This document shows positions 16,652 to 25,633 of a DNA stretch of 64,000 nt, in pieces; within the stretch, counting starts at the first letter, position 1, and each line of letters opens with the position of its first letter. The stretch comes from Chitinophagales bacterium (GTDB taxonomy: Bacteria > Bacteroidota > Bacteroidia > Chitinophagales > Saprospiraceae). A program made the position numbers and the translations under genes. Where the stretch lies: assembly GCA_013298845.1 (NCBI GenBank), contig JAAFJN010000023.1, positions 1 through 64,000 of the forward strand, in the 5' to 3' direction. The notes under the pieces were generated by a model. It ran no database searches. It was not told the origin of the DNA and saw only the letters and a list, made by a program, of their open reading frames with translations.

Positions 16652-18850
16652 TTGGGAAAAAAGATACTGCTGCTCACGCCGCCTTTTGTGCAACTCAACA
16701 CGCCTTATCCGGCAACGGCCTATATCAAAGGTTTTTTAAACACTTTGGGGTATTCGGCTGTTCAGGCGGATTTGGGCATTGAGGTGATTTTGGAGATTTT
16801 TTCCAAAGAAGGACTCACAGAAATGTTTGCCCTGGCCGAAATGCGGCGCGCCGAATTATCGGACAACAGCCAACGAATTTTGGATTTAAAAGCGGATTAT
16901 CTGGCCACGGTTGGCCCGGTAATCCGCTTTTTGCAACACCAAAACCCCACTCTGGCGCTGGCCATTGCCGAGGGTTTGTACCTGCCCGAAGCCAGCCGTT
17001 TTGCGCAGGCGGAAGACTTGGACTGGGCTTTTGGCCCGATGGGCACCCACGACAAAGCCCGGCATTTGGCCACCCTATACCTCGAAGATCTCGGCGACTT
17101 ACTCATGGAAGCCGTGGATGAACATTTTGGGTTTAGCCGTTACGCCGAACGCCTGGGGCGCACCGCTACCCACTTTGAACCGTTGCTCCAAAGCCTGCAT
17201 TCGGCGGATACATTCACCACCAAAATAATGCTGCGGTGTTTGGAAAAACACCTCCAAACCGCCCAACCCGACGTAGTTTGCCTGACGATGCCCTTTCCCG
17301 GCAATATTTTTGGGGCCTTTAAATGCGGGCAATACCTCAAACAACACTATCCCCACGTGAAGGTGGTGATGGGCGGCGGTTATTGCAACACCGAATTGCG
17401 CCGGTTGTCGGACGAGCGGGTATTTGATTTTGTGGATTTTATTTGCCTCGACGACGGCGAATTACCGCTCCAACTCTTGCTCGAACACCTCGAAGGTCGG
17501 CGCGACCACACCCTGCTCAAACGCGTATTTTCCCGGCAGGGCGGCATGGTGCTGTATTGCAACAACGCCCCGGAAAAAGACATTCCGCAGCGGGAAACGG
17601 GCACGCCCGATTACGAGGGCTTGCCGTTAAAATCCTATTTGTCGGTGATTGAAATCATCAACCCCATGCACCGGCTTTGGAACGATGGCCGCTGGAACAA
17701 ACTCACCCTCGCGCACGGTTGTTATTGGGGAAAATGCACATTTTGCGACGTTTCTTTGGATTATATCGGGCGTTATGAGCCGATTAACGCCGCTATTTTG
17801 TGCGACCGCATCGAAACGATCATCGCCCAAACCGGCGAAACGGGTTTTCATTTTGTGGACGAAGCCGCACCGCCCGCGCTCATGCGCGATTTGGCGTTGG
17901 AGATCATTCGCCGAAAAATCACCATCACCTGGTGGACCAATATTCGTTTTGAAAAAAGTTTTACCCCCGACCTCTGCAAATTGCTCAAAGCGTCGGGGTG
18001 CATTGCCGTTTCCGGTGGTTTGGAAGTGGCTTCGGATCGGTTATTGGCGTTGATGGAAAAAGGCGTAACCGTGGCGCAGGTGGCCCGCGTTGCCGATGCC
18101 TTTACGCAGGCCGGTATCATGGTGCACGCTTATTTGATGTACGGTTTCCCAACCCAAACGGCGCAGGAAACCATTGATTCGTTGGAAAATGTGCGGCAAT
18201 TGTTTGAAGAAGGCGTGGTGCAATCGGGTTTTTGGCACCAATTTGCCATGACCGCCCACAGCCCGGTTGGCTTAAATCCGGCCAAATACGGCGTTATCCG
18301 CACCGGCCCGGAATTTGGAGGTTTTGCCGACAACGATTTGTACCACGATGATCCCCAAGGTGCCGACCACGAACTGTTTTCCGAGGGGTTAAAAAAGGCC
18401 CTGTTCAACTACATGCAGGGCGCGGGTTTTGATTTACCGCTCAAAGATTGGTTTGATTTTAAAGTTCCGCGCACCACCGTTCCATCTGGTTTTATCCAAA
18501 AAGCGCTGCAAGACACCACCGAACGCCAACCCAAACCGGGTCATTTGGTGGTATGGATGGGCAGCATACCGGAAATACATTTGCCGCCCGCCAAAAAGAA
18601 ACGTTTTGAAGGATTGGCTTTTTTGCATTTTTCCAATAAAAAAGAACTGTTTGAAGTACAAACCGGCTTAGAAACGGCGGAGTGGTTGTTAAAAATTATT
18701 CCACGAATGCGCGTTGTGCCGGGACAAGCGGCCATTACGCTGCAAACCCTGCAACAGGAATACGAAGCAGCGGGACATGGTGCGTTTTCGGCTTTTTTGG
18801 AGTCGTTTACCTGGGGTCAATTGCGGGAAACGGGGTTATTGGTGGTTTGA
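16652..18850 (+). CDS. B12-binding-domain radical SAM protein with CX4CX2C cluster motif
   Basis: A large radical SAM enzyme (about 732 residues from TTG 16652; an alternative TTG at 16616 adds 12). There is no suitable ATG. KILLLTPPF opens a cobalamin-binding-like Rossmann domain, whose central part contains PDVVCLTMPFPGN and VKVVMGGGYC. The radical SAM core begins at LTLAHGCYWGKCTFCDV: the three cluster cysteines have CX4CX2C spacing instead of the common CX3CX2C. The barrel continues through GFHFVDEAAPP, ITWWTNIRFE, SGGLEVASDRLL and AYLMYGFPTQT. The C-terminal 200 residues are unrecognised. Such enzymes do methylations or rearrangements; the reaction is unknown. The 3' end overlaps the convergent gene by 15 bp. 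Confidence 0.85.
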   Translation: MGKKILLLTPPFVQLNTPYPATAYIKGFLNTLGYSAVQADLGIEVILEIFSKEGLTEMFALAEMRRAELSDNSQRILDLKADYLATVGPVIRFLQHQNPTLALAIAEGLYLPEASRFAQAEDLDWAFGPMGTHDKARHLATLYLEDLGDLLMEAVDEHFGFSRYAERLGRTATHFEPLLQSLHSADTFTTKIMLRCLEKHLQTAQPDVVCLTMPFPGNIFGAFKCGQYLKQHYPHVKVVMGGGYCNTELRRLSDERVFDFVDFICLDDGELPLQLLLEHLEGRRDHTLLKRVFSRQGGMVLYCNNAPEKDIPQRETGTPDYEGLPLKSYLSVIEIINPMHRLWNDGRWNKLTLAHGCYWGKCTFCDVSLDYIGRYEPINAAILCDRIETIIAQTGETGFHFVDEAAPPALMRDLALEIIRRKITITWWTNIRFEKSFTPDLCKLLKASGCIAVSGGLEVASDRLLALMEKGVTVAQVARVADAFTQAGIMVHAYLMYGFPTQTAQETIDSLENVRQLFEEGVVQSGFWHQFAMTAHSPVGLNPAKYGVIRTGPEFGGFADNDLYHDDPQGADHELFSEGLKKALFNYMQGAGFDLPLKDWFDFKVPRTTVPSGFIQKALQDTTERQPKPGHLVVWMGSIPEIHLPPAKKKRFEGLAFLHFSNKKELFEVQTGLETAEWLLKIIPRMRVVPGQAAITLQTLQQEYEAAGHGAFSAFLESFTWGQLRETGLLVV

Positions 18851-20251
18851 TAATAAAATGGATTGCAGCCATTCTTTTTCGGCCAAATCCTTATCGGCCG
18901 CAATTTGCTGCGCAAGTTCCCCAGATGCGGCACTTGGCCCCGGTTTCAACTTGATAATCCGTTGCATGTACAGGATAAACTTCAGGTTTAAATCGCGGTG
19001 GTAACCCAGGTTTTTCTTCCTTTTTACGTATATATTAAAACTTTGCAACAAAGACTCCAGCACCATAAACTCGCGCAATTCGTAGTAACTGCGCACCAAC
19101 ATACGTTTTGCGTGCAGGTTATTCAGCGGATCATCCAGTTCCGTTTGTAATAACAAGCGCATGGCCTGCGCGTATTCTTTTCTTTGAAAATGCAAAAAAG
19201 CGCGGTTGTAGTTGTACGAATGTTGGCGTTCATTGGGATGTAACATTTCTTTATAGGTTTCGGCAAACTGCTCGGTCCACTCCTGCTCCTCCAGTGCGGA
19301 ACCGGCACGGATAATATTTTTGTAGGTAAACCCCGAAATATAACCTTTTTCGAACAAAAACCGACGTTCGAGTGCAACTTTATAGACTTCAAAAGCCTCT
19401 CGGATGTATTCTTTTTGCCCGGCATTCATTCTGCGGATACAACCGTTAATGGCCAGCAAATACAATACCCGCATTTCGGAGGCTTCAAAGCGGTGCTCAT
19501 GTTGTAATAAAAGTTGTTTTAACGTTTGAAAATCGTCGTCCAGTTCGGGGTGCTGTAACATTCGATAAGCATGGTAATACACCGCAATGGCAGGCGTATC
19601 CAGCATGGTTTCCTGCCGGGCCACTTCCAACACGGCTTCCAACAATTGAATTTGGTATTTTTGACCAGCCACCGCCTGGTGCATCAATGCGCTGCAAGCG
19701 TGCCGCAGCATTTCGGCGACGTAAAAGGTGGTTAACTGATCCGGTAACGGTTGTAAATCAATACGAATGGCGCGTCCTTTGCGGGCGGCGTGTTCTACTT
19801 TTTCCTGCAACAACTCGTATTGACGGTAAAAATATTGCGCGTTCCGAACGGGCGTTTGTTCCAACCTGGCTTCCAGTTTGTCCATTGATTGATCAAACAT
19901 TTTATCCAAACCTCGGTTTCGGAGTGCTTTTATCCGCATTTGTTGCTGCACCGCCGGGGTATTTTCCCATTCACAAAAAGTTAAAAATTGCCGTACGGCT
20001 TCCAGCAGATAAGACATGGTGTGGCGGAGTTTGGCGTACTCGTAGGATTTGCCGGGAAATGCGGCTGCAAATAGTCGCTCCGGTGAAAAAACACCCGCGC
20101 CGGGTTTGGCCAAATGCGTGTTGATATATTGACAGAGCAATACCAGTTCTTGTCGCCGGTTAAACAGATCACAGCGAAGATATTCCAGCAGATTGGCTTT
20201 TTCTTTGGCCGAAAGTAATTTTATGCACCGAATTAACGATGAATCCGTCAT
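18836..20251 (-). CDS. Helical-repeat protein of unknown function
   Basis: A 471-residue, almost entirely alpha-helical protein without signal peptide or membrane segment. Successive amphipathic helix pairs such as YNYNRAFLHFQRKEYAQAMRL and LHAKRMLVRSYYELREFMVLES suggest degenerate TPR-like repeats over most of its length. The N-terminus (LIRCIKLLSAKEKANLLEYL) resembles the opening of other long Bacteroidota proteins of unknown function. It is probably a cytoplasmic scaffold or adaptor. It is transcribed alone, convergent with and overlapping the radical SAM gene by 15 bp, and divergent from a secreted beta-propeller gene. I do not recognise a named family. Confidence 0.75.
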   Translation of the reverse strand: MTDSSLIRCIKLLSAKEKANLLEYLRCDLFNRRQELVLLCQYINTHLAKPGAGVFSPERLFAAAFPGKSYEYAKLRHTMSYLLEAVRQFLTFCEWENTPAVQQQMRIKALRNRGLDKMFDQSMDKLEARLEQTPVRNAQYFYRQYELLQEKVEHAARKGRAIRIDLQPLPDQLTTFYVAEMLRHACSALMHQAVAGQKYQIQLLEAVLEVARQETMLDTPAIAVYYHAYRMLQHPELDDDFQTLKQLLLQHEHRFEASEMRVLYLLAINGCIRRMNAGQKEYIREAFEVYKVALERRFLFEKGYISGFTYKNIIRAGSALEEQEWTEQFAETYKEMLHPNERQHSYNYNRAFLHFQRKEYAQAMRLLLQTELDDPLNNLHAKRMLVRSYYELREFMVLESLLQSFNIYVKRKKNLGYHRDLNLKFILYMQRIIKLKPGPSAASGELAQQIAADKDLAEKEWLQSILLSNHQ

Positions 20252-20365
20252 AGTTTGAAGATTTATTAAAGCCCTAAGTTGTTATTTTTTTGACAAAAAT
20301 AGATTTAAAAATCTGATTTACAATATTTTAGTAAAATTATTTTTTGACAAACAGGTAAAATTGTA

Positions 20366-20397
20366 TTTGCACACTTCGTACACTGGTGGCACTTTTG
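20366..20397 (+). promoter_or_regulatory. Probable promoter of the 1214-residue secreted protein
   Basis: TTTG at 20366-20369, a 20-bp spacer and CACTTTTG at 20390-20397 fit the Bacteroidota promoter except for C in the first position of TAnnTTTG. The start codon follows 36 nt later. Confidence 0.4.
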
Positions 20398-20433
20398 TAC
20401 CATCAATACACAATTTAATCAACTTGCTTTTCT

Positions 20434-23400
20434 ATGAACAGGGTTTATCTAATATTACTTGTTGTATGTTTTTACGTTGTCCACCTGAGCGCACAACCCG
20501 CTAATTGGGAAAAAATGCCCGATACTTATGGTGGTGAGTTTAGCACTATTGTGAGGGTGAATGATACACTTTATACCTTCGAAAGTTCGACTACACATAT
20601 AGGAAATTTCCACGTATCTTATGACGAAGGAACGCAGTGGGAAAAACTTGAAATTCCACCTCCACCCGGAGGCGGATCAATTATACACCTGAGCACCAAT
20701 GGTAACTTCATCGGCCGTAGAATCAACGTCTTTAATATTGATACTTTACATTTTTTCACCTCAAACAAAGGGCTAACCTGGGATACAGCGTACATACCTA
20801 ATTGCAAATTATTTATTGAACTTAGCAATAGTACATGGCTTGATTTGACGGCCGATGGATGGATAAAAAAATCTTTTGACCACGGAAACACCTGGCAAAA
20901 TATCCAATATATAGGAGCGGGCAAATGCCATTTCCGCGAAATAGATAATGGAAAAATAATGGGATACATTGAACCTGAAATAGATTCCACCAAATTGCTG
21001 TATTCAGGTGATTATGGCAATACGTGGAGCCTTATCCCGATTGGTCATCGCTTAACTACATCTAACAACAGCACTCATTCGATTCGCGTGACCTCAATAA
21101 CTAGCCAGGGTACAATGTTTTATTATCCAGAAATTACTGGCACTTATATTTACCGTTCAACAAACGGTGGTACAACATTTGAAAAGGTATATACCAATAT
21201 TTCACCAGAAATGATTTTTGAGTTATCTTCTGGTCGGCTACTTTGGCTTACCCGAGATTTGGGTTACTGCTCAGATCATCACAATCGGTACTATTCCGAT
21301 GATCAAGGTGCTACGTGGCACGCACTTTCAATTGAATCTATATTTCCGATTATTCAAAAAGAGGTCAACAATGACTTCATTTTTTGTTTGTCTACCACTC
21401 ATGGAATGTACAAATCAACCAACGGCAACACATGGACTTCGGCCGGAAAAGGTCTGTTAGGATTTGGAAAAGATTTTTCTCATCTAAAAACGCGTATAAT
21501 CCACGATAGTTTATATTATCATTACATGGGAAGTGGTATCTGGCGGAATAGAGGAAACCAAGCGGAATTAAAGCATATTGAGGGCATAGTGGATGGTGTT
21601 AGTATTTTAAGGACCAATAAAACCGGAAAACGACTGTATATCACTAGTTACTCTGGGCGATTATATTACTCGGAAAATTTCGGCGATTCCATTCGGGAAA
21701 TCTTCCTTCCAAATCTTGATGCTTGCTACTATGACATTAATGATTTTGGTGAAATACCGGATACGGATACGCTTTATATTTCGAGTCAAGAAGGTTTTTT
21801 AATTTCGACCGATAAAGGGGTTAGTTGGCACAAAAAACTAAATGAGTCAATTAATGGATTTATAATTCATTCCTCTGGTCGTTTAATTTGTCAAAATTTC
21901 AATACTAAAAAATTTATCTATTCAGACGACAACGGTGAGACTTGGCACCAGAGTAACGACAACGGAGACAAAATAGTGCTAAATGAACAATTTGGAAATT
22001 ATGAGAGCAAATATATTTCTTCCAGTGGAGTTATTTATGTTTTTCGAAGCAATTCCTCGATATCTAATGAAGTCTGCTTATGGAAATCATATGATGCTGG
22101 TCTAAATTGGATAAAATCCTCAATAACACCGATTGAACCCTACTTCACCTTCATTTCAAATAATAATGTGATATACATTGGGGATAAAAATTCTACTTAC
22201 ACTTCAGCGGATGAAGGTTTGTCTTGGCAAATCTTTGAGATTGCACCAGATATTTTTATTCACCACATGGCAATATCGCCCTCCCAAAAAATTTACGCGT
22301 GTGTATTAGACCCGCAATACATAAATCAATATAAATTGATTACCCTGCGCAGCACCACCGCAGCAACAGAGGGCGCATTTTTACACGGTAAAGTGGAAAA
22401 AGACGCAGATGGAGACTGTGGTACGGAAGATCTAAGTAATCCACTAACCAACTGGATTGTAAAAGCAGAAAATTCCGAACACGAATATTTTATTCAAACC
22501 GCCTACGATGGTAGTTATACTTTTTTTATTGACACCGGATATTATGATGTAAGTGTTACCCCTGCGCATCCTATTTGGTGGCAGGGCTGCAACAACTTGC
22601 AGGTGGCTAACCTCGATACGTTGTTCAGTAGAGATACCGCCAACTTTTTATTCACCGCCCAGGCCGAATGCCCACTGATGTCCGTTCGGGTTAGTGCCCC
22701 GTTTTTGCGCCGCTGCTTTACCTCAGCAGTGTACGTCAATTTCTGTAACGTGGGCACGGTGGATGCGGACAGCGCGTACATTGATGTAACGCTCGACCCT
22801 GACCTGTCTATTACCAGCGCCCCGCTTCCATACGTTGATTTAGGGAATCATTCGTACCGTTTTTATCTCGATACGGTACCATTTGGAACGTGTGGCGATT
22901 TTCAACTCAATGTATACACGGCCTGTGGTGACTCCACAGTACTGGGACAAACCCACTGCATCGTCGCGCACGGTTTCCCGGACTCGCTGTGCGCACCGGT
23001 CCCCAACTGGTCGGGCGCATACGTGGAGGCCAGTGCGACCTGTCAGGATTCAATTATCCACCTGACGTTGCAAAATACCGGAAACGCCGCATCGCAGGAA
23101 CTGGAATACATTATTATCGAAGACGACATCGTACTGTTTCAGGACAGCGAGGAATACAACCCGCTGGAAACTATGGAATTTGACTTTCCGGCCAACGGAA
23201 AAACGTGGCGCATTGAGTCGGAACAAGAACCCGGACACCCATTTTCGAATCGGGCACTGGCGTTTAAGGAAGGTTGTGCCGGATTCGAATCCCTTGGTTT
23301 TATCACCCAGTTTTCGGTAAACGGCTGGACGCCCTCGATACATCAATTTTGCGCTCAAAACCAGGGTTCTTACGATCCCAACGACAAACAAGGGTTTCCA

Positions 23401-24078
23401 ACCGGGAGCGGTGAAGAACACAACATAAGGCCCAATACCAGAGTAGATTATTTAATTCGGTTCCAAAATACTGGCACGGATACGGCCTTTACGGTGGTTG
23501 TACGGGATACTTTATCGCCGCTTTGGGACCCCGCAACGATTCAAATGGGACCTACGTCGCATCCTGTCCTGTCCAAATTATCGGGTGAAGGAATACTCAG
23601 TTTTGAATTTTACGACATCAATCTCCCGGATTCCAGTACAAATCTGGCCGCATCACAAGGTTTTTTACAGTTTAGTATCCAACCCTACGAAGATGTGCCC
23701 TTGGGAAGTGTGCTTGAAAACAAGGCACATATCTATTTTGACTTTAACGAGGCCATTACGACCAATACGACCCGGCATACGTTGTCGCTCCCTTCGGTTT
23801 CAGGCAGCACATCAATTTACGTTCCCCAACCAAAACCTACGCTAATAGTTAGTCCAAACCCATTTGTGCAGGACATTCAAATTACCACAATTGATGAACA
23901 CAGCGGTCCTTTAACCTTAACCTTTTACGACAACCACGGACGCACGGTTTTGTCCAAAAAAGGTAATGGAACATTCCACCTACACCAAGAAAATCATTTA
24001 TTACCCGGACTTTACCAGGTAGAAATCCGGGATGAAAACAATCTTATCCTTGGATCGGGGAAAGTGTTAAAAAAGTAA
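20434..24078 (+). CDS. Very large secreted beta-propeller protein with DUF7619-type domain and T9SS sorting domain
   Basis: A 1214-residue exported protein: signal peptide to about residue 20 (cleavage before QPANWEK), then about 620 residues of VPS10/sortilin-like repeats (SYDEGTQWEKL, STNGGTTFEKV, SDDQGATWHAL, SDDNGETWHQS). Next comes a carboxypeptidase-regulatory-like segment (GAFLHGKVEKDADGDCG) and paired beta-sandwiches. Around 970-1110 is a DUF7619/DUF11-like region with YDPNDKQGFP, RFQNTGTDTAF and ENKAHIYFDFNEAITTNT. The last 80 residues (LIVSPNPFVQDIQI to GKVLKK) are the T9SS sorting domain. Likely surface-exposed; ligand unknown. Some codon stretches are more AT-rich than in neighbouring genes. 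A GAACACCG repeat begins directly after its stop codon. Confidence 0.85.
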   Translation: MNRVYLILLVVCFYVVHLSAQPANWEKMPDTYGGEFSTIVRVNDTLYTFESSTTHIGNFHVSYDEGTQWEKLEIPPPPGGGSIIHLSTNGNFIGRRINVFNIDTLHFFTSNKGLTWDTAYIPNCKLFIELSNSTWLDLTADGWIKKSFDHGNTWQNIQYIGAGKCHFREIDNGKIMGYIEPEIDSTKLLYSGDYGNTWSLIPIGHRLTTSNNSTHSIRVTSITSQGTMFYYPEITGTYIYRSTNGGTTFEKVYTNISPEMIFELSSGRLLWLTRDLGYCSDHHNRYYSDDQGATWHALSIESIFPIIQKEVNNDFIFCLSTTHGMYKSTNGNTWTSAGKGLLGFGKDFSHLKTRIIHDSLYYHYMGSGIWRNRGNQAELKHIEGIVDGVSILRTNKTGKRLYITSYSGRLYYSENFGDSIREIFLPNLDACYYDINDFGEIPDTDTLYISSQEGFLISTDKGVSWHKKLNESINGFIIHSSGRLICQNFNTKKFIYSDDNGETWHQSNDNGDKIVLNEQFGNYESKYISSSGVIYVFRSNSSISNEVCLWKSYDAGLNWIKSSITPIEPYFTFISNNNVIYIGDKNSTYTSADEGLSWQIFEIAPDIFIHHMAISPSQKIYACVLDPQYINQYKLITLRSTTAATEGAFLHGKVEKDADGDCGTEDLSNPLTNWIVKAENSEHEYFIQTAYDGSYTFFIDTGYYDVSVTPAHPIWWQGCNNLQVANLDTLFSRDTANFLFTAQAECPLMSVRVSAPFLRRCFTSAVYVNFCNVGTVDADSAYIDVTLDPDLSITSAPLPYVDLGNHSYRFYLDTVPFGTCGDFQLNVYTACGDSTVLGQTHCIVAHGFPDSLCAPVPNWSGAYVEASATCQDSIIHLTLQNTGNAASQELEYIIIEDDIVLFQDSEEYNPLETMEFDFPANGKTWRIESEQEPGHPFSNRALAFKEGCAGFESLGFITQFSVNGWTPSIHQFCAQNQGSYDPNDKQGFPTGSGEEHNIRPNTRVDYLIRFQNTGTDTAFTVVVRDTLSPLWDPATIQMGPTSHPVLSKLSGEGILSFEFYDINLPDSSTNLAASQGFLQFSIQPYEDVPLGSVLENKAHIYFDFNEAITTNTTRHTLSLPSVSGSTSIYVPQPKPTLIVSPNPFVQDIQITTIDEHSGPLTLTFYDNHGRTVLSKKGNGTFHLHQENHLLPGLYQVEIRDENNLILGSGKVLKK

Positions 24079-24278
24079 CACCGAACACCGAACACCGAAC
24101 ACCGAACACCGAACACCGAACACCGAACACCGAACACCGAAAAAAATAATGTATTTTTAATTATTTATTTTTTGGCAAAAAAAAATTCTATTTTGCTACC
24201 CCATAAATACACTTCGGTGTTCAATTGTTCGGTGTTCGATGTTCAATTGTTCGATGTTCAATTGTTCGGTGTTCAAAA
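24079..24278. repeat. Dispersed GAACACCG/CGGTGTTC inverted repeat element, copy 2
   Basis: The left arm (24079-24140) is 7.75 perfect tandem copies of the 8-mer CACCGAAC, starting with the base after the stop codon of the preceding gene. A 71-bp AT-rich core follows. The right arm (24212-24278) carries the inverse motif in degenerate form: CGGTGTTC, CGATGTTC and CAATTGTTC units. The rest of this 311-bp gap, 24279-24389, shows nothing I can name. The arms can pair into a long imperfect hairpin. Confidence 0.88.
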
Positions 24279-24389
24279 ATGGCATTCCTCCAAAATAGTC
24301 ATCCTTTTTTTGAACTTTAAAACGACTGAATTGGTTTGATTAACCGAAGATGCAGCGTCATCAGTCTTCAATTTTACAACAACCTATTT

Positions 24390-24755
24390 ATGCTCGACGA
24401 ATTAGAAAAAGAAGCGAACGACGATTTTTTACTGCTCGAATCGGTGGGCGCGGCGGAGTTTAGTACCGCACACCTGCGCGAATTACACGAACAGGCACAA
24501 CAGCGTTTGCAGGATTACGACCGCCGCAACCGTATCAATGCAATGATCGGATTATTGGTTTTTGGTTGGATTGGTGCGTTTTTTTACGCTTACGCCTACA
24601 ACAATGTTTGGTTGGCGATTGGGGCCTTATTTGGGCTTATTTTTTCGCTGATTGCCTGTATTGCGGGCATTTTCCTGCTCGTTCGCCAATACAAAAGCCG
24701 CTATGACATTGAGCATAGTTTGCGGTTGATTCAGGCCGAATTAAAAACGCGATAA
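24390..24755 (+). CDS. Small membrane protein of unknown function with two transmembrane helices
   Basis: A 121-residue protein started at ATG 24390 (MLDELEKEANDDF). The first 60 residues are acidic and helical, with a likely coiled coil (HLRELHEQAQQRLQDYDRR). Two hydrophobic segments follow (AMIGLLVFGWIGAFFYAYAY and LAIGALFGLIFSLIACIAGIFLL), then a basic cytoplasmic tail. No family is recognised. It ends 10 bp from the convergent esterase gene, and lies downstream of the repeat element. Confidence 0.65.
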   Translation: MLDELEKEANDDFLLLESVGAAEFSTAHLRELHEQAQQRLQDYDRRNRINAMIGLLVFGWIGAFFYAYAYNNVWLAIGALFGLIFSLIACIAGIFLLVRQYKSRYDIEHSLRLIQAELKTR

Positions 24756-24765
24756 ACCGTTTGGG

Positions 24766-25632
24766 TTAAAAATACTTGGTTTCCATTCCTCCGCCAATGC
24801 GGTGAAAAATCCAGTCTAAAAAATCGGGCATGGCCTTGCCCCACGTTTCGGGATCGTGGGTTCCGTCCTGGATTTCGAGGTAACGCACTTGTTCTGTGCT
24901 GTAACCACGTTCTAAAATAGCCTCTATACACGATAAAGTATCATCAATGGCGTCAATTACGCCGTTGTTATTGCGGTCTTCGTCCTCGTCTTTGGTACCC
25001 GCCTGAAACCAAAAAAACTGGTCATTGGGTCGGTGGTGCCGGTTATCCGTCCGTATAATATCGTGCATAATTCGATCCGCGTCGGGGTCATGGGGGCTGA
25101 CATCCGACCAGCGCCACCACAGGGCACCGGAAAAAACACCCGCTCCGCCAAATATCTCCGGCTCGGACCACGCTATATCCAATGCGGATAATGCACCCAG
25201 TGAAAACCCGGCAAAATACACTTCCGATGGATCAGAACTGGCGTGGTAAGTATCGCGCAAAAAAGGCAACAATTCACTGATTACAAACTCTTTATGCCAT
25301 TTTGCCCAGTCGCCGCGACCTTTATAATCAACCTGCCGGACGGTGCCGTATTCGCGGATCCGATCCTGGTTGGCGTGGATACCCACCGCGATAAAAGCCG
25401 GTACCGCATTTTGGTCAAAAGCCTCTTTCAGGATATTTTTAAAATTCATCCGGGGCAAATCCTGCCCGTCGTTGAGCAACAATAAAGGATAATAGGAATT
25501 AGGTACTTTGCGGTAACCGGGTGGTAAATAAATATCAATGACCACGTCGCGTTCCAACGCATGAGAGTACCAATTGGGGATATGCTCCGTTTTGAGCGGG
25601 GATTTTTTTTTGAAAAGATTAAAAAGATTCAT
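24766..25632 (-). CDS. Esterase D/Fes-type alpha/beta hydrolase
   Basis: A 288-residue alpha/beta hydrolase of the putative esterase family (enterochelin esterase/esterase D group). The nucleophile serine is in FAGFSLGAL (G-x-S-x-G), the substrate-loop region has YLPPGYRKVPNSYYPLLLLNDGQD, and the catalytic histidine is probably in IQDGTHDPETW. An acidic stretch, DEDEDRNNNGVIDAIDD, looks like a calcium-binding loop inserted before the last strands. No convincing signal peptide: the N-terminus MNLFNLFKKKS is basic, so it is probably cytoplasmic. It starts 1 bp after the MutY stop codon, so the two are co-transcribed with PhoH upstream. Substrate unknown. Confidence 0.85.
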   Translation of the reverse strand: MNLFNLFKKKSPLKTEHIPNWYSHALERDVVIDIYLPPGYRKVPNSYYPLLLLNDGQDLPRMNFKNILKEAFDQNAVPAFIAVGIHANQDRIREYGTVRQVDYKGRGDWAKWHKEFVISELLPFLRDTYHASSDPSEVYFAGFSLGALSALDIAWSEPEIFGGAGVFSGALWWRWSDVSPHDPDADRIMHDIIRTDNRHHRPNDQFFWFQAGTKDEDEDRNNNGVIDAIDDTLSCIEAILERGYSTEQVRYLEIQDGTHDPETWGKAMPDFLDWIFHRIGGGMETKYF

Positions 25633-25633
25633 G

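Noticed and set aside
24079-24140. CRISPR array
   Set aside because: The repeat unit is only 8 bp, without spacers, and no cas genes are nearby.
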